From positions 1 through 64,000 of the forward strand of contig VRUI01000010.1 of the NCBI GenBank assembly GCA_019456225.1: 64,000 nucleotides of DNA. Direction: 5' to 3'. Shown in pieces: positions 43,211 through 52,863 of this stretch. The stretch is from Planctomycetota bacterium (GTDB taxonomy: Bacteria > Planctomycetota > Phycisphaerae > Sedimentisphaerales > Anaerohalosphaeraceae). The notes below the pieces were generated by a model. The model saw only the letters and a program-made list of their open reading frames with translations. It ran no database searches and was not told the origin of the DNA. Made by a program: the position numbers and the translations under genes. Position 1 is the stretch's first letter. The number at the start of each line of letters is the position of its first letter.

Positions 43211-44500
43211 ATGTTTTGTTATCAATGTGAACAAGCTGCCGGCGGAACCGGCTGTACTAAAGTTGGGGTTTGCGGTAAGAATGAAGACATTCAGTCGCTT
43301 CAGGATACGCTTTTGTTTGGCCTCAAGGGCATCGGTGCCTATGCATACCATGCAAGAGAGTTTGGCAAGATCGACAGCGAAGTAGACGCGTTTATGCATG
43401 AGGCTATGTTTGCCACGCTTACAAATGTGGATTTTGACCTCGGCCGCCACCTTGAGCTCGTTCTAAAAGCAGGCGAGATGAATTACCGCATCATGAAGCT
43501 TCTAAACGACGCCCACACCGAAGCCTACGGCAATCCAACTCCCGTCGAGGTGCCCACAGGCACAAAGGCCGGGCCCGGAATTCTCGTTACAGGTCACGAT
43601 CTGCTTGACCTTTATGAGTTGCTCAAGCAGACAGAGGGCAAGGGCATCAATATTTATACGCACGGCGAGATGCTGCCGGCACACGGTTACCCGGAGCTTC
43701 GTAAGTTTGACCACCTCGTCGGTAACTACGGAACCGCCTGGCAGAACCAGAGAACCGAGTTCGACGCATTCAGCGGACCCGTGCTGATCACGACAAACTG
43801 CATAATGATCCCGAAGGATTCGTACAAGGACAGGCTTTTTACACGCGGCATCGCAGCCGCTGAAGGCGTAAAACATATCGCCGACAGGGATTTCAGTGCT
43901 GTTATCGAAGCGGCATTGGCATTGGCTCCTCTCGAAGAAAACCCGACAGGCACGCTAAGCACCGGCTTCCATTACACAGCCGTTCTCGGTCTTGCAGACA
44001 AGATCGTCGAAGCTGTCAAAGCCGGCAAGATCAAGCACTTCTTCTTTATCGGCGGATGCGACGGGGCAAAACCAGGCAGAAATTACTTCACCGAACTCGC
44101 CGAGAAAGTGCCCGCTGATTGCGTAATCCTTACTGCTGCCTGCGGCAAGTACCGCATCAACGCCGCAGACTATGGAACAATCGACGGTATTCCGCGTCTT
44201 ATCGACATGGGCCAGTGCAACGATTGCTACTCGGTAATACAGGTCGCTTTGGCACTTGCAGAAGCATTTGAATGCGGAGTGAACGACTTACCGCTTTCGC
44301 TCGTAGTATCCTGGTACGAACAAAAGGCAGTGGCGATCTTGCTTACACTGCTGCACCTTGGGGTAGAAAACATTAGGCTCGGACCTTCGCTGCCGGCGTT
44401 CATAACTCCGAATGTCCTTAACGTACTGGTAGATAAATACAAGATCAAACCAACTGGCGACGTAGACGAAGACCTCGCCGCGATGCTCGCAGGAAATTAA
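43211..44500 (+). CDS. hcp: Hybrid cluster protein (short class III-like form)
   Basis: Hcp reduces NO or hydroxylamine and also acts as an S-nitrosylase in some bacteria. The 429-residue protein has the N-terminal cluster ligands C3, C6, C15 and C21 (MFCYQCEQ and GVCGK). The hybrid-cluster ligands lie in the segments NCIMIPKDSYKDR, GGCDGAKPGRNY, AACGKYRI and GQCND, and the final Glu region WYEQKA. At 429 residues it lacks about 120 residues of the helical domain of the 550-residue enzymes, the condition of class III Hcps from archaea and anaerobes. An extra cysteine makes CNDC at the fourth ligand site. The ATG follows GAAAGGG. Confidence 0.94.
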   Translation: MFCYQCEQAAGGTGCTKVGVCGKNEDIQSLQDTLLFGLKGIGAYAYHAREFGKIDSEVDAFMHEAMFATLTNVDFDLGRHLELVLKAGEMNYRIMKLLNDAHTEAYGNPTPVEVPTGTKAGPGILVTGHDLLDLYELLKQTEGKGINIYTHGEMLPAHGYPELRKFDHLVGNYGTAWQNQRTEFDAFSGPVLITTNCIMIPKDSYKDRLFTRGIAAAEGVKHIADRDFSAVIEAALALAPLEENPTGTLSTGFHYTAVLGLADKIVEAVKAGKIKHFFFIGGCDGAKPGRNYFTELAEKVPADCVILTAACGKYRINAADYGTIDGIPRLIDMGQCNDCYSVIQVALALAEAFECGVNDLPLSLVVSWYEQKAVAILLTLLHLGVENIRLGPSLPAFITPNVLNVLVDKYKIKPTGDVDEDLAAMLAGN

Positions 44501-44556
44501 ACCCTGACAGAAACTGTAGGGGCGGGCTCAAGTGTCCGCCCTCTACACTACAAAAA

Positions 44557-44591
44557 CCCGAAGCGCAAGAGCAGGGATAATCACTGTGCTC
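44557..44591 (+). repeat. Dispersed repeat, family A (copy 2)
   Basis: This repeat begins CCCGAAGCGCAAGAGCAGGG and runs 35 bp, matching 33 of 35 bases of 4915-4949. It lies just upstream of the ferredoxin gene and rules out translation starts located within it. Confidence 0.7.
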
Positions 44592-44612
44592 GATATTTTA
44601 ATGAGGCCTGAT

Positions 44613-45341
44613 ATGGCAATAAGAAATATAGTATTGATAGACGAAGATAAGTGTAACGGATGCGGCGATTGCGTCACTTCATGTGCAGAAGGCGCTATTG
44701 AGATCATCGACGGCAAGGCTAAACTTGTTAGCGAGATATATTGTGACGGACTGGGGGCATGTCTTGGATCGTGCCCCATGGACGCCATCTCCATCGAAAA
44801 ACGCGAATCCGCCGAGTTCGATGAAGCAGCGACCGAAGATCACCTGGAAAAGATGAAACAGAAGGAAACGGCCCAGCCGAAATCACCATGTCAGTGTCCC
44901 GGCACTATGATGCAGAGTTTTAAAAGTGACGCAGGCGATGCATCTTCGGCCGGTGATGTTTCTTCGCAACTTGCCCAGTGGCCGCTTCAGCTTACGCTGC
45001 TTTCGCCGCAGACTCCGTATTTCAAGGGTGCCGATCTGATGCTGACAGCAGACTGCGTGCCGTTTGCTATGGGGGATTTCCACAGTAAACTCCTCAAGGG
45101 CAAGGCAATAGCTATCGCCTGTCCCAAACTTGACAATATCGATCCATACATTGAAAAGGTCGCAGAGATCATAAAAGTTAACGACCTGAAGTCGCTGACG
45201 GTTGTCCATATGATGGTGCCATGCTGCTCGGGAATGACCCATATCGCAAAACAGGCCATCGCATTAAGCGGTGTCGACATGAAATTTGAAGATATTACCA
45301 TTGATTTGCAGGGAAATATTTGTAATACTGAAACGCTTTAA
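44613..45341 (+). CDS. Ferredoxin-domain protein linked to Hcp
   Basis: This is a 242-residue cytosolic protein. An N-terminal 4Fe-4S site uses C14, C17, C20 and C24 (CNGCGDCVTSC). A second, incomplete site reads C44, C50 and C54 with Leu47 in place of a cysteine (CDGLGACLGSCP), so it may hold a 3Fe cluster or none. A CQCPG motif follows, then a C-terminal alpha/beta domain with CVPFAMGDFH and PCCSGMTHI. This form is common beside hcp in anaerobes and is the likely electron donor. The start at 44613 lies downstream of a dispersed repeat and follows GAGGCC; 44601 is an alternative. Confidence 0.85.
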   Translation: MAIRNIVLIDEDKCNGCGDCVTSCAEGAIEIIDGKAKLVSEIYCDGLGACLGSCPMDAISIEKRESAEFDEAATEDHLEKMKQKETAQPKSPCQCPGTMMQSFKSDAGDASSAGDVSSQLAQWPLQLTLLSPQTPYFKGADLMLTADCVPFAMGDFHSKLLKGKAIAIACPKLDNIDPYIEKVAEIIKVNDLKSLTVVHMMVPCCSGMTHIAKQAIALSGVDMKFEDITIDLQGNICNTETL

Positions 45342-45367
45342 ACTGCAAATGAAAGGTTCGGGCATAA

Positions 45368-46423
45368 ATGGATTACCTAATTAAGATTGTAAGTGAGTTT
45401 TGGGTGACGCTTACTGTTATGTCGCCGTATCTTTTGTTTGGTTTTTTCGTTGCCGGCATAATGTCGGTTTTCATTTCTCCCAAACTCATAGAAACTCATC
45501 TTGGCGGCCGCGGCATATGGCCCGTCGTCAAGGCCTCGCTTTTTGGTGTTCCTTTACCTTTGTGTTCCTGCGGCGTTATACCGGTTACGGTTTCGCTGCG
45601 AAAGCACGGGGCCAGCAGGGGGGCGTCAATATCATTTCTACTGTCCACCCCTCAGACCGGCATCGACAGTATGTTCGTTACTTACGGAATGTTGGGCCCG
45701 GTCTTTGCGATCTTTCGCCCGATGATAGCTTTTGTGACGGGAATTGTCGGCGGCGTTGCAGTCGAGACACTGGCGCATACGCCTCGTCAAGCAGACGCTC
45801 AGCCGCAAGAAGAAGATGCTAAAACATCTGAGGATGAGTGTCAGGATCCCTGTTGCAAAAAGGCGCAGGAAGGTAAAATCGTCAGACTGCTAAAATACGG
45901 TTTTCTCACACTGCCGAAAGATATCGGATCGGCCATGCTCGGCGGGCTTATTATCGCCGCACTTATCGGCGTTTTCATACCGGGAGATTATATCCTGGAA
46001 GGCGTAGAAACCCTCGGTACCTTTGGAACTATGCTTGTGATGATGGCACTGGGAATTCCCGTCTATGTTTGTGCGACTGCTTCGGTCCCGCTAGCGGCCG
46101 TCATGATCGCAAAGGGGATATGTCCGGGCGCCGTACTGGTATTTCTGATGACAGGCCCGGCAACCAACGCCGCAGCCTTTGCTACCATCTGGAAGGTCAT
46201 GGGATCCAGGACCGCAATAATTTACATTTTTACGGTCATAGGCTGTGCACTGGGTTCCGGCCTCCTCCTTGAATTATTATTTTCAACGTTTGCCGTTCAA
46301 TCCGAACACATCCACAAAATGGACCCGTCCCTTGTGGGCCACATCTCAGCGGTTCTGCTGTTGGTGCTTCTCATTAATGGCATATACGCAAAAAGCATAA
46401 AAAAACAGGAATCAGATAATTAA
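45368..46423 (+). CDS. Membrane permease, SO_0444/ArsP-like family
   Basis: This is a polytopic membrane protein of 351 residues with about eight hydrophobic helices. The family hallmark is the GVPLPLCSCGVIPV stretch, with paired cysteines in a membrane loop, followed by STPQTGIDS. Related proteins export copper/zinc or methylated arsenic. The middle loop is acidic with a CQDPCCKKA cysteine group that could bind metal. It begins 26 bp after the ferredoxin stop and so probably belongs to the hcp operon. Its substrate cannot be named from sequence. Confidence 0.82.
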   Translation: MDYLIKIVSEFWVTLTVMSPYLLFGFFVAGIMSVFISPKLIETHLGGRGIWPVVKASLFGVPLPLCSCGVIPVTVSLRKHGASRGASISFLLSTPQTGIDSMFVTYGMLGPVFAIFRPMIAFVTGIVGGVAVETLAHTPRQADAQPQEEDAKTSEDECQDPCCKKAQEGKIVRLLKYGFLTLPKDIGSAMLGGLIIAALIGVFIPGDYILEGVETLGTFGTMLVMMALGIPVYVCATASVPLAAVMIAKGICPGAVLVFLMTGPATNAAAFATIWKVMGSRTAIIYIFTVIGCALGSGLLLELLFSTFAVQSEHIHKMDPSLVGHISAVLLLVLLINGIYAKSIKKQESDN

Positions 46424-46433
46424 ATACCGACAG

Positions 46434-47210
46434 CTAATTGCTAATCGGCAATGACACAAAGAATTCAGTTCCCTCGTCCGGAGTCGATTCGAGCCGTATT
46501 GTTCCGTTGTGCCTGGCAAGGATCCTATTAATGATTGTAAGCCCAAGCCCTTCTCCCCCGACAGTGTCGTTAGGGTCGAGGCGGTGATAAACTTCGAAAA
46601 TCCTTTTTTGTTGGTTCTTGTGGATCCCGATCCCATTGTCTTTTACGCAGTAGTGGTTTTGTCCGTATTCGCGGTGGCCGGAAATATGGATATGACCCTT
46701 GCGTTTCGGGTCGAGATATTTAATGGCGTTGTCAATAAGATTTGAAAACAGCTGGTCGATCTGGGTGGAGTCTCCATGGCAGGGGGGCAAGTCGCTTTGG
46801 ATGGTTATGGATGCGCCTAGTTCCTTGGTCTTGTAAGAGACGTTTGCGATTATATTTTCGATGATCTTGTGCATGTCAAGATTTTCCATTTTGACCTCGA
46901 CAGTTCCGACCCGCGAGACCTCCAGAAGACCATTTATGAGGGTTTTCATTTTCTTTGTGCCCTCGGTAATAAACATCAGGTCCTCCGGTATGGTTTCTTG
47001 AAGCAGGTCTAAAACTTCCTTTTTGACATCTTCACTGATCTTTTCATTAGCCAGAAGTTTTCTCAGTTGTTTGCAGTTGTTTGTAAGGCTGCCGCTAAAA
47101 CCGTCGATGTTGACCAGCGGGCTCCTGAGGTCGTGTGAAGATATATAGACGATACTCTGTAGTTCTTCGATCATTTTATGCAACTGCATAATTTTTTCCG
47201 CCTGTTCCAT
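46434..47210 (-). CDS. Cytosolic sensor histidine kinase (no sensory domain)
   Basis: This protein of 258 residues is nearly all kinase core. A short coiled-coil start leads into the H-box SSHDLRSPLVNIDGFS, with the phosphorylated His in SHDLRSP. A dimerisation helix and an HATPase domain with N-box LIDNAIKY, G1 DNGIGI and G2 GGEGLGLTI follow. There is no membrane segment or PAS domain, so input must come from a partner protein. The response regulators at 57077 and 57537 are candidate partners but not adjacent. It stands convergent with the permease, 11 bp apart, and its last codons lie in a weak TTAGCAA array. Confidence 0.9.
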   Translation of the reverse strand: MEQAEKIMQLHKMIEELQSIVYISSHDLRSPLVNIDGFSGSLTNNCKQLRKLLANEKISEDVKKEVLDLLQETIPEDLMFITEGTKKMKTLINGLLEVSRVGTVEVKMENLDMHKIIENIIANVSYKTKELGASITIQSDLPPCHGDSTQIDQLFSNLIDNAIKYLDPKRKGHIHISGHREYGQNHYCVKDNGIGIHKNQQKRIFEVYHRLDPNDTVGGEGLGLTIINRILARHNGTIRLESTPDEGTEFFVSLPISN

Positions 47211-47572
47211 TGCAATTTTTTCCTTCCATCTGACAACTTATATTTTGCTGTAGATTTTCCTGCCCGGCATCAAACCTCTCACTTGCGGACTCATTGCAGG
47301 TTTCCATTTAATAATTCGTAATCTTATTGTTTCCGGCGAGTTCTGTCAAAAGATATATATCTATTTATACGATTATTTGCCAAAACCTTCTACCCTGCGG
47401 TAAAATATTGTCAGGCCGTGGGAATTGGTGAAAAAATCTCAATAAAAAAGAACTCCAGCGAGACTTTAGGCTTTTAAATGAAACAAGCTTGGAATATAAT
47501 CCCAAATGAAAGCAATAATAGCAATTAGTAAATAGCTATTCGGGATAAAATCTGATTAAAGGGCAACCGATT
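47211..47572. other. Divergent intergenic region kinase / tdh
   Basis: These 362 bp contain a 7-bp array next to tdh and otherwise AT-rich DNA. A tdh ribosome-binding site AAAGGG is at about 47560. I see no clear promoter or structured RNA. Confidence 0.4.
47518..47545. repeat. 7-bp periodic array (3-4 units) upstream of tdh
   Basis: ATAGCAA, TTAGTAA, ATAGCTA and a weaker TTCGGGA, ending 28 bp before the tdh start. Confidence 0.5.
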
Positions 47573-48598
47573 ATGAAAGCATTAGTTAAACAGCAAGCCG
47601 GGGAAGGTTTATGGCTTAAGGATGTTTCTACGCCTGAAATTGGCATTAATGACGTCCTGATCAAGGTCGAAAAGACCTCGATTTGCGGTACGGATGTTCA
47701 TATCTATAACTGGGATAAATGGGCACAGAAAACGATAAATCCGCCGTTGGTGATAGGGCATGAATTTGTCGGACATATCGTTGAGATGGGCGGCAATGTT
47801 CAGGATTTCAAGATCGGTGACAGGGTAAGCGCAGAGGGCCACGTCGTTTGCGGTCACTGTCGAAATTGCCTTGCCGGTCGCCGTCACCTCTGCAATTCCC
47901 CCAGCGGTATCGGTGTAAATCGTGACGGTGCTTTTGCCGAATTCATCTCTGTTCCTGTCACGAATACCTGGTATTGTGATGAGTCGATCTCCTCGGATGT
48001 GATCAGCTGCTTCGATCCGCTTGGCAATGCCGTTCACACCGTACTTACGTATAATCTTGTCGGCGAGGACATTCTTATTACCGGAGCCGGGCCGATCGGC
48101 TGTATGGCTGTCGCTGTCGCAAAGCAGGTTGGCGCAAGGCATATTGTCGTTACCGACATAAACCCTGACCGTCTGGAGCTGGCGAAAAAAATGGGAGCGA
48201 CTCTGACTGTCGATGCCAGGACCGAAACCATCGCCGATGCCCAGAATAAGCTTGATATGAAAGAGGGTTTCGATGTCGGGATGGAAATGTCCGGAAGCCC
48301 GCTGGCCCTTAAAGATATGATCGCCAACATGGCCCACGGCGGTAAGATCGCATTGCTTGGTATTTTGCCCCCGACCGAGATCGACTGGGATTTCGTCGTT
48401 TTCAACGGTTTGACCATCAAGGGCATTTATGGCCGTTTGATGTATGAAACGTGGTATAAGGTGACTACGCTTATCCAGGGAGGTCTGGATATTTCGCCGT
48501 TGATAACACACAGATATCACTATACAGATTTCGAAAAGGGATTCGAGGTGATGCGTTCAGGCAGTGCGTGTAAGGTCATTTTAGACTGGTCTAAATAA
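47573..48598 (+). CDS. tdh: L-threonine 3-dehydrogenase
   Basis: This enzyme oxidises threonine to 2-amino-3-ketobutyrate with NAD. The 341-residue protein of the medium-chain zinc dehydrogenase family has catalytic zinc ligands Cys38 and His63-Glu64 ([16 protein letters not shown] and GHEF). The four-cysteine structural zinc loop is [15 protein letters not shown], and the nucleotide fold is [21 protein letters not shown] is diagnostic for Tdh among relatives. It lies 14 bp upstream of kbl, forming the conserved threonine-to-glycine pathway. Confidence 0.96.
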   Translation: MKALVKQQAGEGLWLKDVSTPEIGINDVLIKVEKTSICGTDVHIYNWDKWAQKTINPPLVIGHEFVGHIVEMGGNVQDFKIGDRVSAEGHVVCGHCRNCLAGRRHLCNSPSGIGVNRDGAFAEFISVPVTNTWYCDESISSDVISCFDPLGNAVHTVLTYNLVGEDILITGAGPIGCMAVAVAKQVGARHIVVTDINPDRLELAKKMGATLTVDARTETIADAQNKLDMKEGFDVGMEMSGSPLALKDMIANMAHGGKIALLGILPPTEIDWDFVVFNGLTIKGIYGRLMYETWYKVTTLIQGGLDISPLITHRYHYTDFEKGFEVMRSGSACKVILDWSK

Positions 48599-48612
48599 GG
48601 GGGAAATAAAAA

Positions 48613-49800
48613 ATGTTTGGAAAAATAAAACAACATTTATCAAATGAACTAGAGCAAATCCGCCAGGCAGGTTTATTCAAAGGCGAGCGGATAATCACCA
48701 GTCCTCAAAACAATCGCATAGAGGTCGATACCGGTCAATCCGTGTTGAATTTCTGTGCAAATAATTATCTTGGCCTATCCGACCACCCGGACGTCGTCGC
48801 CGCGGCAAAGGCCAGTTACGATAAATGGGGTTTTGGTCTTTCTTCGGTTCGCTTTATCTGCGGAACCCAGCAGATCCACAAGCAGCTCGAACAGAAGGTG
48901 GCGGACTTTCTAGGCACAGAGGACACGATACTCTACAGCTCATGCTTTGACGCTAACGGCGGGCTTTTCGAGACGCTGCTTGGGCCCGACGATGCGATCA
49001 TCAGCGACTCTCTGAACCATGCCAGCATTATCGATGGAATCCGCCTGTGCAAAGCGGGGCGCTACCGCTTTAAAAACAGCGACATGGGGGACCTTGAAGA
49101 TAAGCTCAAAGAAGCCGCCGGCGCCCGCTTCCGCATGATCGCTACAGACGGCGTTTTTTCGATGGACGGTTACGTCGCAAAGCTCGACCAAATATGCGAT
49201 CTTGCCGACAAGTATGACGCGATGGTCATGATCGACGACTGCCATTCGACCGGCGTTATCGGAAAGACCGGCCGCGGCACTCCGGAATATCGCGGCGTGA
49301 TCGGCCGAGTTGATATTATTACAGGTACGTTCGGCAAGGCCCTCGGCGGGGCGAGCGGCGGTTTTACAACCGGCCGAAAAGAGATCGTCGATATACTTCG
49401 CCAACGCAGCCGCCCATATCTGTTTTCCAACTCTCTTGCCCCGGCGATAGTATGTGCCTCTTTGAAGGCATTGGACATGCTCAGTTCTTCGTCGGATTTA
49501 GTGGACAGACTCGCCGATAATACAAAATATTTTAGAAGTAAAATACAGGCCACCGGCCTTGAAGTCCTCGAAGGCGACCATCCGATCACCCCGGTAATGC
49601 TCGGTGATGCGGTATTGGCCCAGAAAATGGCCGCCCGCCTTCTGGAAGAGGGCATCTACGTTGTAGGGTTTTTCTACCCGGTAGTCCCCAAGGGGCAGGC
49701 AAGGATCAGAACACAAATTTCCGCCGCCCACACCAGGGAGGACCTGGATTACGCAATAGAAAAGTTCAAACTCGTAGGCAAGGAATTGGGTATTGTGTAA
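48613..49800 (+). CDS. kbl: 2-amino-3-ketobutyrate CoA ligase (glycine C-acetyltransferase)
   Basis: This enzyme splits 2-amino-3-ketobutyrate with CoA into glycine and acetyl-CoA. The 395-residue PLP enzyme of the alpha-oxoamine synthase family has [32 protein letters not shown], and the PLP lysine K242 in [14 protein letters not shown]. It is distinguished from 7-keto-8-aminopelargonate synthase chiefly by linkage to tdh. Acetyl-CoA and glycine feed central metabolism. Confidence 0.96.
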   Translation: MFGKIKQHLSNELEQIRQAGLFKGERIITSPQNNRIEVDTGQSVLNFCANNYLGLSDHPDVVAAAKASYDKWGFGLSSVRFICGTQQIHKQLEQKVADFLGTEDTILYSSCFDANGGLFETLLGPDDAIISDSLNHASIIDGIRLCKAGRYRFKNSDMGDLEDKLKEAAGARFRMIATDGVFSMDGYVAKLDQICDLADKYDAMVMIDDCHSTGVIGKTGRGTPEYRGVIGRVDIITGTFGKALGGASGGFTTGRKEIVDILRQRSRPYLFSNSLAPAIVCASLKALDMLSSSSDLVDRLADNTKYFRSKIQATGLEVLEGDHPITPVMLGDAVLAQKMAARLLEEGIYVVGFFYPVVPKGQARIRTQISAAHTREDLDYAIEKFKLVGKELGIV

Positions 49801-49822
49801 TTTGTTCATCATGGAAACAATA

Positions 49823-49851
49823 GCCCTAAGCGCCAGCGCCGGGCTGGGTAA
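49823..49851. repeat. Possible diverged copy of repeat family A
   Basis: GCCCTAAGCGCCAGCGCCGG resembles the CCCGAAGCGC core of family A and lies right after the kbl stop. The match is partial. Confidence 0.35.
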
Positions 49852-49919
49852 CGATTATGAATGCCATCCGAAATCGTAATATAGCATGTCGCTTGCGCTC
49901 CACGCTGTTGTTTCCACCT

Positions 49920-50207
49920 TCAGATCACCATATCAATGTATAGCCCCAGCGGCATTGGTTCCAGGAATGTGTACAGACCCAGTCTGCGGCGTACTTTTGA
50001 TTTTGTGTTTGCCCATCTTCGTTTTACCTTGGCTGAAAATGGCGGCGACTTCTGTTTTTGCTGCTGGGATTTGTTCGATCTGGTTCGGGTTTCTTTGTGC
50101 GCAGGACGGCTGTCCGGCAGATCGTTTTCGTATGCCTTTATTATGTTTGCAGGACTTCGCTTTACCAGGTAGCGAGGCGCCGGCAGCATTTTGATCGGTT
50201 GCGTCAT
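49920..50207 (-). CDS. Possible small basic protein
   Basis: This is an open frame of 95 residues starting 24 bp after the stop of the gene at 50232 on the same strand. It is rich in Lys, Arg and Pro (KRSPANIIKAYENDLPDSRPAHK) with a hydrophobic C-terminal stretch, RRLGLYTFLEPMPLGLYIDM. No ribosome-binding site is evident and I recognise no family. The reverse strand also has open frames here, so this is uncertain. Confidence 0.35.
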   Translation of the reverse strand: MTQPIKMLPAPRYLVKRSPANIIKAYENDLPDSRPAHKETRTRSNKSQQQKQKSPPFSAKVKRRWANTKSKVRRRLGLYTFLEPMPLGLYIDMVI

Positions 50208-50231
50208 TTTGTTGGGCCGTTACAGTTTCAG

Positions 50232-50780
50232 TTAGCCGATTTCGCTCAGGTCTACCGTTGTGCTGGTAGTGATCAACCCATCGAGTCCGGGCCGGCTGTG
50301 CTGGGTCTGGATTTTTAACTCATCATCGCTGCTGTAACTTTCAATAAACGTAAATGCCGGACCAGTATCTGTCGATAGTCCCGGGAAGTTTATTAGCTTT
50401 GACTTTTTGCCGCAGCGTTGTTTTAGCTCCTCATGCTGTTTTTTCAGGCAGGCTGATCTATTAATATCGAATTGGCAGTGATATTTCAGGTTGTTGCCGA
50501 ATATATGTGTATGTCTCTTTTCGCATGGAAGCTGGAATTTCGCTAAAAGCGCCCCAGCCGGCAGAGGTTGCCCCGGCCTCGCGATCAATTCGGTGATGTG
50601 GATAGATTCGACACTTATTGTCAGCACATGGCAGTGGTTAGTCACCCAAACAGTAACGTTGAATCTTTTCGTACTAAAGTCAAACTCACGGTAAATCTTA
50701 AACAGTTCCGGGTGGACAGGCCGCTGGTACAGCGTAAACGACAGCGGCACAGATGATATGTTTCTGCGTGATATTTTCAA
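50232..50780 (-). CDS. Hypothetical protein, possibly DUF2617-like
   Basis: This predicted cytosolic protein of 182 residues has no membrane segment. The N-terminal half (SFTLYQRPVHPELFKIY and VTVWVTNHCHVLTI) reminds me of DUF2617 proteins of actinobacteria and planctomycetes, whose function is unknown. This is a tentative match. It has conserved-looking Pro-Glu-Leu and CHV patches. It lies between Gfo/Idh/MocA and the small basic frame on the minus strand, separated from the former by a probable terminator. I see no strong ribosome-binding site. Confidence 0.55.
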   Translation of the reverse strand: MKISRRNISSVPLSFTLYQRPVHPELFKIYREFDFSTKRFNVTVWVTNHCHVLTISVESIHITELIARPGQPLPAGALLAKFQLPCEKRHTHIFGNNLKYHCQFDINRSACLKKQHEELKQRCGKKSKLINFPGLSTDTGPAFTFIESYSSDDELKIQTQHSRPGLDGLITTSTTVDLSEIG

Positions 50781-50919
50781 TGGCAGCTTCCCTGTAATTA
50801 ATCGAATAATTATGCGTAGGGAAAATAATAAGCAACAAGCGTGCCAGAAGCATTTTTATGTGCAGAAGTGTGTTTATTAGCAGTTAAGGCCGATTGTTTG
50901 TATGTTTCGTACTACCGAA

Positions 50920-50955
50920 AGGAACTTTTCTCCGCCCAACCCGGAAAAGTTTTCC
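50920..50955 (-). terminator. Hairpin after the Gfo/Idh/MocA gene
   Basis: On the minus strand AGGAAAACTTTTC pairs imperfectly with GAGAAAAGTTCCT, 12 nt past the stop codon. The following U-tract is weak. Confidence 0.45.
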
Positions 50956-50967
50956 TGTTTTGCCTGT

Positions 50968-52383
50968 TCACAGAAGTCGCTGCAGACCCCACTCTGGTAC
51001 GTATTTTTCGCGGATGATGGGGTCTAACTCCGGCATTCCTTTTACTTTCATATTTTTGGCGTCCCAGTAGATTCGTTTTCCTGCACGAATAGCAAGATTG
51101 CCGAGCAGGACGAATTCGGTTAATTTTGCTGCGTATTTGAAATTACTGACAGTCGTCCCGCCGTTTTTGCATGCGTCGAGCCAGTTGCGGTGGTGGCCCT
51201 TGGAACGCGGCAGTGTTTTGGCGGGCTGCTTGTATGCTTTCATCTTCACTTCCGGAATGATCCGCGGAGATGCGCTCCAGCCGCCGCCTAATATCTTGCC
51301 CTTATCGCCGATGACAAGCACGCCATTGCCGCCCATTCTGCGTTTTTCTTCAAGATCTTCCAGACGATCCGGCATGAGTTTTCCGTCATACCAGGAAAAT
51401 TTCACACCCGACCATTTGCCGGTTTTCTCGAACATCCATGTCACTTTGTTATTATCCGAAGTCGTTTCGCCGTCCAGATTTTCAGTTTTGCCCTCGATCC
51501 AGGTCGGCTGTCCGGGGTTTAGGTGTGTCCAGGCCGAATCAAAGTGATGGATCGACATATCCCCCACGATCCCGCTGCCGAACGCCCACCAGTTGCGCCA
51601 TGTATAAGGGGCGTACTCAATGCTGTAAGGACGCATGCCTCGCGGACCTACCCACATTTTCCAGTCCATACCCTTTGGTATTTCCATCTTTTCAGCCGGG
51701 CGTCCCTTATGACGAATATGTGCCTTTGCGCCGCTCCAGGCCTGAACTTCCTTAACGGTCCCGACAGCCCCGTCGGCCAGCCATTCACGCATGGTCGGGT
51801 GCCCGCCGGAAGAGCGACCCTGGTTACCCATCTGCGTAGCGACTTTGGTTTCGGCGGCGACTTTAGCAACCTGGCGAACTTCCCAGATATTGTGAGCGAG
51901 CGGTTTTTCGCAATAGACGTGCTTTCTATGTTTCATCGCCATTATCGAGACATAAGCATGCCAGTGATCCGGGGTGGCACACAAAACAGCGTCGATGTTC
52001 TTTTCTTTATCAAACAGCACACGGAAGTCATTGTAGTCATTGCATACGAATTTCGGATTTGCGGCCTGGTAATGTGTTTCGATCAATTTTTTCACCGGCC
52101 CTCGCCCGCTGAAGCCTCTATAGTAAAACCGCTTGTAATCAGCAGATTCCGTCGGGTCGGCGATGGCAACGATTTGTACGTCTTTTTGCCGCATAAGCCC
52201 ACGGATGTTTTTGCGGCCCTGTCCGCCGCACCCGATGACAGCAATATTCAGTCTCTCACTGGGTGTAACATTCCCCTTGCCGCCAAGAACATGACGCGGA
52301 ACGATAGTAAACGCTGCCGCTGCGCCGGCGGTACTGGTAATAAATTGACGTCGCGAAAGTTTCCTGTTAGTACGAATTGCCAT
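50968..52383 (-). CDS. Tat-exported Gfo/Idh/MocA-type oxidoreductase
   Basis: This is an NAD(P)-dependent oxidoreductase of 471 residues of the glucose-fructose oxidoreductase/inositol dehydrogenase type. The N-terminus is a twin-arginine signal (KLSRRQFITSTAGAAAAF), so it should be exported folded. The Rossmann fold follows, with VIGCGGQGRKN and ATPDHWHAYV, then CEKPLAHNIWEV with the catalytic Lys-Pro pair. The C-terminal (beta)8-type domain includes HFDSAWTHL. Such Tat-exported paralogues are numerous in planctomycetes and act on sugars or polyols, mostly of unknown substrate. It is apparently monocistronic. Confidence 0.9.
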   Translation of the reverse strand: MAIRTNRKLSRRQFITSTAGAAAAFTIVPRHVLGGKGNVTPSERLNIAVIGCGGQGRKNIRGLMRQKDVQIVAIADPTESADYKRFYYRGFSGRGPVKKLIETHYQAANPKFVCNDYNDFRVLFDKEKNIDAVLCATPDHWHAYVSIMAMKHRKHVYCEKPLAHNIWEVRQVAKVAAETKVATQMGNQGRSSGGHPTMREWLADGAVGTVKEVQAWSGAKAHIRHKGRPAEKMEIPKGMDWKMWVGPRGMRPYSIEYAPYTWRNWWAFGSGIVGDMSIHHFDSAWTHLNPGQPTWIEGKTENLDGETTSDNNKVTWMFEKTGKWSGVKFSWYDGKLMPDRLEDLEEKRRMGGNGVLVIGDKGKILGGGWSASPRIIPEVKMKAYKQPAKTLPRSKGHHRNWLDACKNGGTTVSNFKYAAKLTEFVLLGNLAIRAGKRIYWDAKNMKVKGMPELDPIIREKYVPEWGLQRLL

Positions 52384-52429
52384 GATCTTATTCCTTATAT
52401 TGATAGTAAGTGAATTATCTTATTTGCTT

Positions 52430-52645
52430 TTATAACTGTTCAACGATATCCTTAGCCTCGCGTAAACCGCAATTGTATGCTTTTCTGGCGGCGCTAATAG
52501 CCGCAATTTTTTTGCCTGATTCGACAAGTTCTTTAAGTTCGGCTTTAATGGCATCGTCGTCCAGACTTTGCAGGTCGGTATTATTATCTTCGCTCCGTGT
52601 GTTATTTCCTTGCAGAATACCCAGTAGGGATTTTATAAAACCCAT
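52430..52645 (-). CDS. Small protein with ribosomal L7/L12 C-terminal-like domain
   Basis: This is a 71-residue protein. The first 45 residues are low-complexity and acidic with an amphipathic N-terminal helix. The last 26 (KIAAISAARKAYNCGLREAK and the DIVEQL end) resemble the C-terminal half of ribosomal L7/L12. In L7/L12 this region contacts translation factors. Stand-alone proteins of this form occur in several bacteria with unknown function. The ATG is preceded by AAGGAGT. It lies 46 bp upstream of the Tat-exported oxidoreductase. Confidence 0.7.
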   Translation of the reverse strand: MGFIKSLLGILQGNNTRSEDNNTDLQSLDDDAIKAELKELVESGKKIAAISAARKAYNCGLREAKDIVEQL

Positions 52646-52863
52646 AATTAATACTCCTTGTTAATTTTTTTGATGTAACCTGATATTATCTATTTAGACG
52701 CCTGAGAAACATAGTTTATTCATCCCTATATCAATAATTCTATTAAAATCATCTTGAACTGTCAAAGAGTTTTAGTTTTCGGATGTTGTCTCTGATGCAG
52801 CCCATTCATCCGAAGACAGTTTTTTTGGTGACAAATTGAAGTTTTTTGTGTAGTCTTCTGGTT

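Noticed and set aside
44532-44612. N-terminal extension of the ferredoxin protein
   Set aside because: The extension is encoded by the family A dispersed repeat and lacks homology; the start at 44613 follows a ribosome-binding site.
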